NCBI GenBank assembly: GCA_030840335.1
Contig: JAUZFR010000183.1
Location: forward strand, 1 to 37,145
Length of the DNA: 37,145 bases
Direction: 5' to 3'
From: Actinomycetota bacterium
GTDB taxonomy: Bacteria; Actinomycetota; Actinomycetes; Actinomycetales; Microbacteriaceae
Shown: piece after piece, positions 16,665 through 24,610 of the stretch
Position numbering within the stretch: the first letter of the stretch is position 1
Layout of the letters: each line of letters opens with the position of its first letter
Program-made: the position numbers and the translations under genes
Notes under the pieces: generated by a model
Seen by the model: only the letters and a program-made list of their open reading frames with translations
Databases searched by the model: none
What the model was told of the DNA's origin: nothing

Positions 16665-18865
16665 TCCGGCATCGACCGTATGGCTCCGGTCATCCGTATT
16701 CCGTCGACACCGAGCAGCGCTGGCCAGTCGACCCCATCGCGGGCGAGCCGCTGCAGCTTGGTGTGCGCGCGAGCGGCGACGTCGAGTCGGTCATCCTCGA
16801 GTTCTCGATCAACGCGGGGGACATCATGCGCCTGCCACTCGAGCGAGCACGGCGACAGTCGCGCGGGCAGGCGGTGGATGGCGGACACCTCGCCTCTGCG
16901 CAAGCCAGACTCTCGCGCGGTTCAAGCGGGTGGCAAGTCACGCTCGACGCGGCTGCCGTCGGGGACCTGTACCGCTACCGATTTGTCGGCGGGGGAAGCG
17001 CCACCCGGTGGTTCGAGTTTCGGACCTCCGCGTGGCGTCCGATCGAGGCGGACGTCGGCGTGAACCGGGTGGTACCGGGCAGCGCGATGGCGCTCGATGA
17101 CGGAGTGCATATCAGCCGGGTTCGGTTTGCTCTGCCTCTCGCGGCCGACGAACACGTCACGGGGCTGGGCGAGCGTTTCGATGCCCTCGATCATCGCGGC
17201 TCCAGTCTCGACTCCGTTGTGTTCGAGCAGTACAAGAATCAGGGTGCCGAGCGAAAGACCTACCTGCCGATGCCGTTCGCGCACGTGGTCGGAGGACGCG
17301 GTTGGGGCTTTCACGTGCGCACGTCGCGACGCGTCTGGTTCGATCTTGGGGAAAGCGACGGGTCACAAATCATCGTCGAGGCGGAGGTCGACGCGAGCTC
17401 AGACTCCGCGTGGCCGCTCTCGGTTGGCTTCTACGACGGCGAGCCGGCAGCCGTGCTGGACCAATTCCTGACCGAGGTGGGTCGCGCCAAAGAACTCCCG
17501 GCGTGGGTCTTCCGCCTGTGGGCGAGCAGCAACGAATGGAATACCCAGTCTGAAGTGCTGAAGCAGGTCGACCTGCATCGCGAGCACGACATTCCGGTCG
17601 GGTCCGTCGTGATCGAGGCGTGGAGCGACGAGAGCACATTCACGACCTGGCGGGATGCCCGCTACGAGCCCACCGTCGACGGCAGTCCGCACAAACTCGC
17701 CGATTTCACCTTCCCGGAGGATGGCGCGTGGCCAAACCCGAAGGCAATGGTCGACGAACTTCATGATCGTGACGTCAAGCTGCACCTCTGGCAGATCCCG
17801 CTGATCAAGATGCGGCCGCACCCGCGCGGGCAGGTCGAAGCCGATGCGGCGGCCGCAATCCGAGAGAACGTGCTCGTGAGGGAGGAGGCGCCCGACGGGT
17901 CACTTCGTCCGTATCGAAACCGTGGGTGGTGGTTCCCGCTCGGTCTGATGCCCGATCTGACGGATGCTCGCGCCGCCGCGTGGTGGACCGAGAAGCGGCG
18001 ATACCTCGTCGACGAGGTCGGGGTTGACGGCTTCAAGACGGATGGCGGCGAACACGCCTGGGGCCGCGACCTGCACTACCTGAATGGGATGACCGGCGAC
18101 GAGGGGAACTCGCGGTATCCCGTGTATTACGCGAAAGCGTTCGGCGATCTGCTGGAGTCGTCCGGTAAAGCGCCGGTGACCTTCTCCCGTGCCGGATTTA
18201 CTGGCAGCCAGTCCCACGGTGCGTTCTGGGCGGGGGACGAGAATTCGACCTGGCAGGCCTTTCGCTGGTCGATGCTCGCGGGGCTGTCCGCGGCATCCAG
18301 CGGCATCGTCTACTGGGGCTGGGACTTCGCCGGATTCTCGGGAGACGTGCCGGATGGCGAGCTTTACCTGCGCTCAGCCGCCGCTGCCGCTTTCGTGCCG
18401 ATCATGCAGTACCACTCGGAGTTCAACCACCACCGAACGCCGTTGCGCGATCGCACACCGTGGAACATCGCCGAACGAAACGACGACGATCGAGTCATTC
18501 CGGTCTTTCGCCGATTCGCGAGGCTGCGCGAGCGGCTGGTGCCGTATCTTGCCGAAGCCGCGCGGGAATCGATCCGAACCGGCGCGCCGCTGATGCGACC
18601 CTTGTATTTCGATCATCCACACGATCAGCGCGTCTGGGAATTCCCGGTGCAATGGATGCTCGGGGAGTCGATTCTGGTTGCGCCGGTCCTCGAGGCCGGT
18701 TCCAGGTCGTGGCAGGTCTACCTGCCCGAAGGTGACTGGGTAGACGCTTTTACGGGGCTCGCAGTCGCCGCGGGCGTCGTCGACCGTGAGACTCCCATCG
18801 ACGAACTCCCCGTTTACGTTCGCGCGAGCGATTGGCCGGCGCTGAGTCACGTCTTCGAGAAGTGA
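16661..18865 (+). CDS. GH31 alpha-glucosidase
   Basis: The product has 734 residues. The GTG at 16661 overlaps the stop of the GH15-like gene (GTGA) and has GGAGAG upstream; the frame extends further 5' only through the neighbouring gene. The family 31 catalytic nucleophile is Asp461 in GFKTDGGEHAW and the acid/base is Asp526 in FWAGDENSTW. The N-terminal beta-sandwich carries the HVTGLGERFDAL motif. There is no signal peptide, so it works in the cytoplasm and releases glucose (or another alpha-linked residue) retaining the anomeric configuration. Together with the inverting GH15-like enzyme it would degrade the sugar brought in by the ABC importer. Alpha-xylosidase is a possible alternative within GH31. 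Confidence 0.92.
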   Translation: MIRHRPYGSGHPYSVDTEQRWPVDPIAGEPLQLGVRASGDVESVILEFSINAGDIMRLPLERARRQSRGQAVDGGHLASAQARLSRGSSGWQVTLDAAAVGDLYRYRFVGGGSATRWFEFRTSAWRPIEADVGVNRVVPGSAMALDDGVHISRVRFALPLAADEHVTGLGERFDALDHRGSSLDSVVFEQYKNQGAERKTYLPMPFAHVVGGRGWGFHVRTSRRVWFDLGESDGSQIIVEAEVDASSDSAWPLSVGFYDGEPAAVLDQFLTEVGRAKELPAWVFRLWASSNEWNTQSEVLKQVDLHREHDIPVGSVVIEAWSDESTFTTWRDARYEPTVDGSPHKLADFTFPEDGAWPNPKAMVDELHDRDVKLHLWQIPLIKMRPHPRGQVEADAAAAIRENVLVREEAPDGSLRPYRNRGWWFPLGLMPDLTDARAAAWWTEKRRYLVDEVGVDGFKTDGGEHAWGRDLHYLNGMTGDEGNSRYPVYYAKAFGDLLESSGKAPVTFSRAGFTGSQSHGAFWAGDENSTWQAFRWSMLAGLSAASSGIVYWGWDFAGFSGDVPDGELYLRSAAAAAFVPIMQYHSEFNHHRTPLRDRTPWNIAERNDDDRVIPVFRRFARLRERLVPYLAEAARESIRTGAPLMRPLYFDHPHDQRVWEFPVQWMLGESILVAPVLEAGSRSWQVYLPEGDWVDAFTGLAVAAGVVDRETPIDELPVYVRASDWPALSHVFEK

Positions 18866-18912
18866 CGTGGGCAGTCCACTCGCTCCCGATTGGACCGCGT
18901 AACCTGCGACGA

Positions 18913-18928
18913 GGCGCCGACTGGCGCC
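18913..18928. promoter_or_regulatory. Palindrome in the benE promoter
   Basis: GGCGCC-GACT-GGCGCC lies two bases before the -10 box at 18931-18936, in the spacer between the -35 and -10 positions. It could be an operator, or a hairpin ending the GH31 transcript. Confidence 0.35.
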
Positions 18929-18930
18929 CA

Positions 18931-18936
18931 TAGGCT
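18931..18936 (+). promoter_or_regulatory. -10 box of a leaderless promoter for benE
   Basis: TAGGCT is followed by six bases and then ATG. No ribosome site is present, which fits a transcript that starts at the A of the start codon. Confidence 0.55.
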
Positions 18937-18942
18937 GGGCCG

Positions 18943-20142
18943 ATGGTCCAGCCCATCGTCGCCGGCGTCGTCGGCGCCCTCACCGGTTTTGCGAGCACTT
19001 TTGCGCTGGTGATCGCGGGCCTGCGGGCGGTGGGAGCTACGCCAGCAGAGGCCGCATCAGGCCTGCTCATCCTGTGCCTCAGCCAGGCGGTCATCGCGAT
19101 TGTGCTGTCCCTGCGATTTCGAATCCCGCTGTCGTTCGCCTGGTCTTCACCGGGCGCGGCGTTGCTGATAGCAGCCCACGCGACGACGGGCAATTTCTCG
19201 GCCGCAGTGGGCGCGTTCATTGTCTCGGGCGCCCTCATCGTGATCACGGGGCTGTGGCCAGCGCTGACGAGGGCGATTACCCGCATCCCGACACCGATCG
19301 CCAGCGCGATGCTCGCGGGCATTCTGTTCCCGATCTGTCTGGCACCGGTCGAAGCGTCCGTCGAACTACCGCAGTTCGCCCTGCCGATCGTGGTTGTCTG
19401 GCTGGTGCTCTACGGGATCGCGCCGCGGTGGGCGGTGCCGGGTGCGTTGGTTGTCACGATCGTCGTGATCGGCATCGCTGCGGGCACCGACTGGGTTCAC
19501 GGCAGCGTGGTCGCGCCACATCTCGCGTTCGTCGTGCCGACGTTTGATCCTCTGGTGATTGTGAGCCTTGGGCTTCCGCTCTTCGTCGTGACCATGGCGG
19601 GTCAGAACGTACCCGGCTTCGCGGTGCTGCGCACCTTCGGGTACGACAGGGTCCCGGCGCGCGCCATCCTCGTCGGTTCCGGGGCTCTGAGCGCGGGCGG
19701 CGCGCTGTTCGGCGGCCACGCCATGAATCTGGCAGCACTGTCGGCTGCGATCATGGCGGGCCCGGACTCACACACGGACCGCTCGCGTCGTTGGATCGCC
19801 ACCACGACCGGCGGCATCGTCTACGTCGCCCTCGGTATCGGCGCGGGGCTGGCGACAGCCCTGGTGTCGGCAAGCCCACCCCTGCTCATCACCACGGTCG
19901 CCGGTCTCGCGATGCTCGGTGCGCTCGTCACGAGCGTCACCGCGTCGCTCGAGCGACCCGAGTATCGAGTTGTCGCGATCGTCACGTTCCTGGTTGTCGC
20001 ATCCGGAATCGTGGTCGTCGGGATCGGTTCGCCGTTCTGGGGTCTCGTGGTCGGCGGAATCGTCATGCTTTGGCTGGCCTGGATGAGGCGGCGCGCCACC
20101 CGGAAGAGCGAGCCGTCCAGAGAAGCCACGACCGCAGCCTGA
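18943..20142 (+). CDS. benE: BenE-family transporter (benzoate/proton symporter type)
   Basis: The product has 399 residues, almost entirely hydrophobic, with about 11-12 membrane helices and a basic cytoplasmic tail (WMRRRATRKSEPSRE). Family features include the N-terminal GVVGALTGFASTFALVIAGL, the broken helix segment SFAWSSPGAALL and the central MAGQNVPGFAVLRTFGY and GGHAMNLAALSAAIMAG segments, which in BenE and related transporters line the substrate site. The family is named for benzoate uptake, but no benzoate catabolic genes are nearby, so the substrate is unknown. It has its own leaderless-type promoter, separate from the sugar operon. Confidence 0.88.
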   Translation: MVQPIVAGVVGALTGFASTFALVIAGLRAVGATPAEAASGLLILCLSQAVIAIVLSLRFRIPLSFAWSSPGAALLIAAHATTGNFSAAVGAFIVSGALIVITGLWPALTRAITRIPTPIASAMLAGILFPICLAPVEASVELPQFALPIVVVWLVLYGIAPRWAVPGALVVTIVVIGIAAGTDWVHGSVVAPHLAFVVPTFDPLVIVSLGLPLFVVTMAGQNVPGFAVLRTFGYDRVPARAILVGSGALSAGGALFGGHAMNLAALSAAIMAGPDSHTDRSRRWIATTTGGIVYVALGIGAGLATALVSASPPLLITTVAGLAMLGALVTSVTASLERPEYRVVAIVTFLVVASGIVVVGIGSPFWGLVVGGIVMLWLAWMRRRATRKSEPSREATTAA

Positions 20143-20184
20143 GCTGCTCTCGACATCCTCGAGTGGAGCGTCACCGGGTCGCGT

Positions 20185-20190
20185 TAGCGT
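20185..20190 (+). promoter_or_regulatory. -10 box of a leaderless promoter for the epoxide hydrolase gene
   Basis: TAGCGT is followed by six bases (GCAGGA) and ATG. The GCAGGA is too close to the start to work as a ribosome site. Confidence 0.5.
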
Positions 20191-20196
20191 GCAGGA

Positions 20197-21282
20197 ATGG
20201 AACCCTTCAGCGTTCACGTTTCGGATGAGGTACTCGACGACCTGCGGCTTCGGTTGGCGCGCACGCGGTATACGACGGCTGCGCCGGGCGAGCCCAACGC
20301 CGCAGGCATCTCACCCCGGTATCTGAAGGAGCTCGTGGCCTACTGGCTCGACGGCTTTGATTGGCGCGCCCGCGAGGCGTACCTGAACGAGCATCCGCAG
20401 TTCACGGTCGAGCTCGAGGGGGCGGTCGTGCATTTCGTCCATCAGCGGTCGACCAATCCTGATGCTCGGCCGATCCTGATCACTCACGGCTGGCCGTATT
20501 CGTTCGCCGAGATGCTGCCGCTGGCCGATGAGCTGCGCGACTTCCATGTCGTGGTTCCCTCGCTGCCGGGGTATGGATGGTCGGACCTCCCGACCGCGGG
20601 CCCCGTAGTCCCGAACCGCACTGCCGAGACGTGGAACTCACTGATGGCCGAGCTGGGCTACGACCGCTTCCTGACCTACGGCGAAGACATCGGCGGAGGC
20701 GTGAGCGACTGGCTGGCCGCACTTCACCCGGAGAGCGTCGCGGGAATTTACGCGCCGCACGCTGCATTTCCGCCGGCCGAGCGACGCAACGATCTCCTGC
20801 CCGTCGAATCGGAGTTCTTCGAGTGGCTCGACGCCGTCTGGAAGGGCGGCGAGGCATACAGCCAGCAACAGGCCACCCGGCCCGACACGCTGGCCGCCGG
20901 CCTGGCCGATTCGCCCGCGGGCCTCGCGGCCTGGATCATTGAGAAGTTTGGCGAGTGGAGTGACGGCGACGGCACCGCCGAGAGCCGATTCACCAAAGAC
21001 CAGTTGCTCACCACGGTGATGATCTACTGGGTCACCAACACCATCGGATCCTCGTTCCGCCCGTACTACGACGACGTCCACAAGCCGCCGTTGCCACTCA
21101 TCCACGTGCCGGCTGGGGTGACCGTGCAGCAGCACGAGCGCAAGTATCCGCGGGAAGTCGCTGAACGCACCTACACCGACCTGCGGTACTTCTCGCGGCT
21201 GCCGAGCGGTGGTCATTTCACCGCGGCCGAGGAACCGGCGCTCGTGGCGGCAGGCTTGCGAGAATTTGTCGCGACGCTCTAA
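20197..21282 (+). CDS. Epoxide hydrolase-like alpha/beta-hydrolase with EHN domain
   Basis: The product has 361 residues. The N-terminal epoxide hydrolase (EHN) region covers about 1-90 ([22 protein letters not shown], then [18 protein letters not shown]). The alpha/beta-hydrolase core has the oxyanion-hole motif HGWP (97-100) and the nucleophile elbow GEDIGGG with Asp164; Asp rather than Ser at this place supports epoxide hydrolase chemistry. His340 ([11 protein letters not shown]) is the catalytic base. Enzymes of this class open epoxides to diols through an alkyl-enzyme ester. The physiological substrate is unknown. The protein is predicted to be cytoplasmic. Confidence 0.88.
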   Translation: MEPFSVHVSDEVLDDLRLRLARTRYTTAAPGEPNAAGISPRYLKELVAYWLDGFDWRAREAYLNEHPQFTVELEGAVVHFVHQRSTNPDARPILITHGWPYSFAEMLPLADELRDFHVVVPSLPGYGWSDLPTAGPVVPNRTAETWNSLMAELGYDRFLTYGEDIGGGVSDWLAALHPESVAGIYAPHAAFPPAERRNDLLPVESEFFEWLDAVWKGGEAYSQQQATRPDTLAAGLADSPAGLAAWIIEKFGEWSDGDGTAESRFTKDQLLTTVMIYWVTNTIGSSFRPYYDDVHKPPLPLIHVPAGVTVQQHERKYPREVAERTYTDLRYFSRLPSGGHFTAAEEPALVAAGLREFVATL

Positions 21283-21323
21283 CGGTGAGGAATGCCGTTT
21301 GCACGGCGATTGTTGGGCTTGCA

Positions 21324-22343
21324 ATGACGTCTCTCGCTGATATTCCGCTTTCCGTACTCGATCTCGCGTCGGTGTACGACGGAATGACGCACAGCGAGGC
21401 GCTCGCTCAAACGATCGCGGCGGCTCGCGTGGCCGATGACCTCGGGTATCGCCGATTCTGGGTGGCAGAGCACCACGGGATGCCCGCCGTCGCGAGTTCG
21501 TCGCCAGCAGTGCTGATCGGCGCGATCGCGGCAGCAACGAAGCGGATTCGCGTGGGGTCGGGCGGCGTGATGCTGCCGAACCACTCATCCATGGTGATCG
21601 CGGAACAGTTCGGCACGCTGGTGGCCCTTCATGGGGACCGGATCGACCTTGGTCTCGGGCGCGCGCCGGGCACGGACCAGCTGACCGCATCCATTCTTCG
21701 CCGCAATCTCGCTACCGAGACCGTTGATGACTTTCCGCAGCAGGTGATCGAATTGCTGGCCTTTTTCGGCACGATCGCGCCGCTCGAGAACGGGCTGGGC
21801 GGCACGATCGCGGCCATTCCCGGGCTGGGCGATTCGCCCGAAATGTGGCTGCTCGGATCGAGCACGTTCAGCGCGCAGCTTGCCGGGATGCTCGGGCTGC
21901 CGTTCGCGTTTGCCCACCACTTCGCTGGCGGCGACAACACCCCCGTTGCGTTCGAGACCTACCGGCGGAGCTTCGAGCCGGGGGCAGTCCTCACCGAACC
22001 GCACTCGATGATCGCGGTCAGCACGCTGGTGGCGGACTCCGCGGAGGAAGCCGCCCGACTCGTGCTCCCCAACGGGTTGTATTTCAGTCGGCTGCGGTCG
22101 GGAGCCCGTCCGGGGCGCATTCCGACACTGGCCGAGGCGGAAGCGCACGAGTGGACTCCGATCGAGCGCCAGTTCGTCGAGGAGCGCAACGCGCACCAGG
22201 CGATTGGCGACCTCGAGCACGTCACCGCTCGGATAACCGAGCTCGCAGAGTCGACCGGCGCGAATGAGGTCATTGTGGTGCCACAGGGCCCGGATCTCGA
22301 TTCGAAGCTCCGCACCCTGCGGGACCTGGCCGCATCCGCCTAG
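21324..22343 (+). CDS. LLM-class flavin-dependent oxidoreductase
   Basis: The product has 339 residues. I chose ATG 21324 because the next residues ([16 protein letters not shown]) match the usual N-terminus of this subfamily; a GTG at 21285 would add 13 residues with no family resemblance. The luciferase-like TIM barrel is recognised by [31 protein letters not shown] (residue 45 onward), [26 protein letters not shown] and [14 protein letters not shown]. Such enzymes use FMN (or F420) in monooxygenation or reduction. No flavin reductase or F420 gene is near, and the substrate is unknown. No ribosome site is visible before this start. It ends convergent to the M3 peptidase gene. Confidence 0.88.
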   Translation: MTSLADIPLSVLDLASVYDGMTHSEALAQTIAAARVADDLGYRRFWVAEHHGMPAVASSSPAVLIGAIAAATKRIRVGSGGVMLPNHSSMVIAEQFGTLVALHGDRIDLGLGRAPGTDQLTASILRRNLATETVDDFPQQVIELLAFFGTIAPLENGLGGTIAAIPGLGDSPEMWLLGSSTFSAQLAGMLGLPFAFAHHFAGGDNTPVAFETYRRSFEPGAVLTEPHSMIAVSTLVADSAEEAARLVLPNGLYFSRLRSGARPGRIPTLAEAEAHEWTPIERQFVEERNAHQAIGDLEHVTARITELAESTGANEVIVVPQGPDLDSKLRTLRDLAASA

Positions 22344-22383
22344 TCCGCATCCACCTGGTCGTATCCTTCCACCCGAGATACAG

Positions 22384-22442
22384 CCGACTTGACGCATATG
22401 GCTGTCTTGGCGCAGTGTTGGCAACCATTTGCGCCAAGTCGG
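22384..22442. repeat. 21-bp imperfect inverted repeat with a third internal copy
   Basis: CCGACTTGACGCATATGGCTG (22384-22404; 21 bp, quoted in parts: CCGACTTGACGC + ATATGGCTG) is the inverse complement of 22422-22442 with three mismatches. The spacer holds a further copy of the core, CTTGGCGCA (22406-22414), which can pair perfectly with TGCGCCAAG (22430-22438). Two alternative hairpins therefore compete for the same right arm. It lies between convergent genes, so a terminator or REP-like role is possible. Confidence 0.65.
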
Positions 22443-22451
22443 TCGAAAAAG

Positions 22452-24503
22452 CTAGTCGGTGAGGCCTCGACGCTCGAGCAGCGGCTCGATCCTGGCGTCG
22501 CGCCCACGGAAGTCGCGGAAAGCCTCAAGTGGATCCTTCGAACCACCGACGCCGAGCAGGCGCTCGCGGAACCGATCGCCGTTCTCCCGCGTCAGCCCGC
22601 CATTTTCTTTGAACCATTCGACGGTGTCGGCATCGAGCACCTCGCTCCAAATGTACGAGTAGTACCCCGCGTCGTACCCGCCCGAGAAGGTGTGTGCGAA
22701 GTAGGTGCTCGAATAGCGAGTGGGCACGGCGGGATTGTCGAGGCCGAAGCTCGCGATCGCGTTGTGCTCGAACGCGGCGACATCCGTCACGGGCGTTTGC
22801 GCTGAACCCGTCGAGGTTTCGGCCGAGATGAGATGCCAGGCCTGGTCGAGCAGGGCAGCGGTCAGGTACTCGCTGGTAGCGAAGCCCTCGTTGAAGCGTG
22901 AGGATGCCTGGAGCTTGTCGACGAATTCCTGCGGCATCGGCTCGCCCGTCTCGTGATGCACCGCGTAATTCGCCAACACCTCCGGCCAGAGCATCCACAT
23001 TTCGTTGACCTGGCTCGGGAACTCGACGAAGTCGCGGAACACGTTCGTGCCAGCGAATTTCGGATAAGTCACTCGGGCGAAAAGGCCGTGGAGGGCGTGT
23101 CCGAACTCGTGGAAAAGTGTATTCACCTCGTCGTAGGTGAGCAGCGTCGGCGATCCGGCGGCGGGCTTCGGCACATTGTGGTTGTTGACAACCGTCGTCG
23201 GATGGCCGAGAAGCGTGTTCTGGGAGATGAGCGGATTCATCCACGCGCCGCCGCGCTTGGAGTCGCGCGTGTACAGGTCGTACAGGAACAGGCCGACCGG
23301 TGACCCATCGGCGTTGAACACCTCGAAACTTCGAACCTCCGGGTGATACGCGACGAGGTCGGGACGCTCGGTAAAGGTGACCCCGTAGACCTGGGTTGCG
23401 GCGAAAAACACCCCGTCCCTGAGTACTCGCTCCGCCTCGAAGTACGGGCGCATCTCGGATGTATCGACGTCGTACTTCGCCTTGCGAACTTTCTCGGTGT
23501 AATACGCCCAGTCCCATGCGGCGAGTTCGAACTCGTCGCCGATCTGGTCCTGCAGGTCTTTCTGCTCCGCCTTCGCGTTGCGCGCAGCCGGGGGAGCGAG
23601 CCGCTTCAGCATTGCATCGACGGCTTCGGGGGTCTTCGCCGTTTCATCCGAGGTGACGACTGCAGCGTGGTTGGGGAACCCCAGGAGCAGCGCACGCTCA
23701 GCACGAAGTTGTGTGATCTCAAGCACGAGGTCGCGATTGTCGTGTTCGCCCCCGCGGATTCCTCGCGAGCGTGAAGCCGTCATGATGCGTTCCCGCACCT
23801 CACGGTTGGTGAGGGCGGAGAGGAACGGATGCCCGGTGGGGAGCACCAGCGTGATCAGATACTTGCCGTCGAGGCCGCGTTCCTTCGCCGCCTCTGCGGC
23901 AGCGGAGATCTCGCCCTCACCCAGTCCGGCGAGCTCGGCGACGTCGTCGATAACCACCGCGAGGTCATTGGTGTCGGCGAGGAGATTCTTCTCGAAACGG
24001 GTCGTGAGGGTGGAGAGTCTCTGGTTGTACTCGCGAAGGCGGTCCTTGGCTTCGTCGTCGAGGCCGGCACCGGCCTGGGTGAATTCGGCGAAATAACGCT
24101 CGATCAGATAGATGGATTCCGCGTCGAGACCAAGGTCATGGCGAGCGTCGTGCAGCGTACTGATGCGGTCATAGAGGCGAGGGTTTAGTCGAATCGCGTC
24201 GGAGTGCGCGGCGAGGAGCGGCGCAATATCTTCCTCGAGCTGATTGGTGAAGTCCGTGCTGTCGGCCGACGACTTGTTGTAGAACACGGTGGCGACGCGC
24301 TCCAGGAGCTGCCCGCCGCTCTCGAGCGGGATCATCGTGTTGTCGAAAGATGCCGGTTCGGGGTTGTCAGCGACGGCAGTGATTTCGGCGAGGTGCTCTT
24401 CGATGCCCTTGTCGAACGCCGGCCGGTAGTGTTCGTCAGCGATGTCGGCAAAGGGCGGGAGGCCGTACGGCAGTGTGCTCGCGGCAAAGAACGGATTAGT
24501 CAT
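22452..24503 (-). CDS. dcp: M3-family zinc metallopeptidase (peptidyl-dipeptidase Dcp / oligopeptidase A type)
   Basis: The product has 683 residues and starts at ATG 24501-24503, with no ribosome site but a TAGGGT -10 box exactly six bases upstream (leaderless). The zinc-binding motif HEFGH is at residues 465-469 (NTLFHEFGHALHGLF), with the third ligand glutamate in DFVEFPSQVNE about 25 residues later. The N-terminal helical region resembles that of Dcp proteins (NPFFAASTLPYGLPPFADI). There is no signal peptide, so it degrades peptides in the cytoplasm, usually removing C-terminal dipeptides or cutting short oligopeptides. The divergent regulator at 24611 shares the promoter region. Confidence 0.93.
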   Translation of the reverse strand: MTNPFFAASTLPYGLPPFADIADEHYRPAFDKGIEEHLAEITAVADNPEPASFDNTMIPLESGGQLLERVATVFYNKSSADSTDFTNQLEEDIAPLLAAHSDAIRLNPRLYDRISTLHDARHDLGLDAESIYLIERYFAEFTQAGAGLDDEAKDRLREYNQRLSTLTTRFEKNLLADTNDLAVVIDDVAELAGLGEGEISAAAEAAKERGLDGKYLITLVLPTGHPFLSALTNREVRERIMTASRSRGIRGGEHDNRDLVLEITQLRAERALLLGFPNHAAVVTSDETAKTPEAVDAMLKRLAPPAARNAKAEQKDLQDQIGDEFELAAWDWAYYTEKVRKAKYDVDTSEMRPYFEAERVLRDGVFFAATQVYGVTFTERPDLVAYHPEVRSFEVFNADGSPVGLFLYDLYTRDSKRGGAWMNPLISQNTLLGHPTTVVNNHNVPKPAAGSPTLLTYDEVNTLFHEFGHALHGLFARVTYPKFAGTNVFRDFVEFPSQVNEMWMLWPEVLANYAVHHETGEPMPQEFVDKLQASSRFNEGFATSEYLTAALLDQAWHLISAETSTGSAQTPVTDVAAFEHNAIASFGLDNPAVPTRYSSTYFAHTFSGGYDAGYYSYIWSEVLDADTVEWFKENGGLTRENGDRFRERLLGVGGSKDPLEAFRDFRGRDARIEPLLERRGLTD

Positions 24504-24509
24504 ACCTCG

Positions 24510-24539
24510 ACCCTATGCGGCGTCGGGAGAAACTTGCAA
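24510..24539 (-). promoter_or_regulatory. Promoter of the M3 peptidase gene
   Basis: On the minus strand the -35 box is TTGCAA (24534-24539), the spacer is 18 bases and the -10 box is TAGGGT (24510-24515), followed by six bases and ATG. The -35 box is the first repeat of the TTGCAA array. Confidence 0.6.
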
Positions 24540-24609
24540 AGCTTTCGTTGCAAATATCTTTTTGCAAAGCAATGGTTGCAAAGAAACCTTTGCAATGCTA
24601 TCTTTGCAC
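24534..24609. promoter_or_regulatory. Operator array: six TTGCAA cores at exactly 14-bp spacing
   Basis: TTGCAA begins at 24534, 24548, 24562, 24576 and 24590, and the variant TTGCAC begins at 24604. Every step is 14 bp. The core is itself palindromic and is usually followed by A or AG. The array fills most of the 107-bp gap between the divergent peptidase and regulator genes. It supplies the -35 boxes of both promoters, and the last copy covers the end of the -10 box and the start of the regulator transcript. The adjacent winged-helix protein is the obvious candidate to bind it. Confidence 0.8.
24576..24604 (+). promoter_or_regulatory. Promoter of the winged-helix regulator gene
   Basis: The -35 box TTGCAA (24576-24581) and -10 box TATCTT (24599-24604) are separated by 17 bases, and the ATG follows after six more bases (leaderless). 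The fourth TTGCAA repeat is the -35 box. Confidence 0.6.
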
Positions 24610-24610
24610 T

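Noticed and set aside
21319-21326. A TTGCAATG at the start of the LLM oxidoreductase gene as an extra site of the TTGCAA regulator
   Set aside because: It is a single core with no second copy 14 bp away and it overlaps the start codon; chance is the simpler explanation.
20638-21690. Minus-strand frames over the epoxide hydrolase and LLM genes
   Set aside because: These are shadows of two genes with clear motifs (HGWP, GEDIGGG; the luciferase-like barrel).
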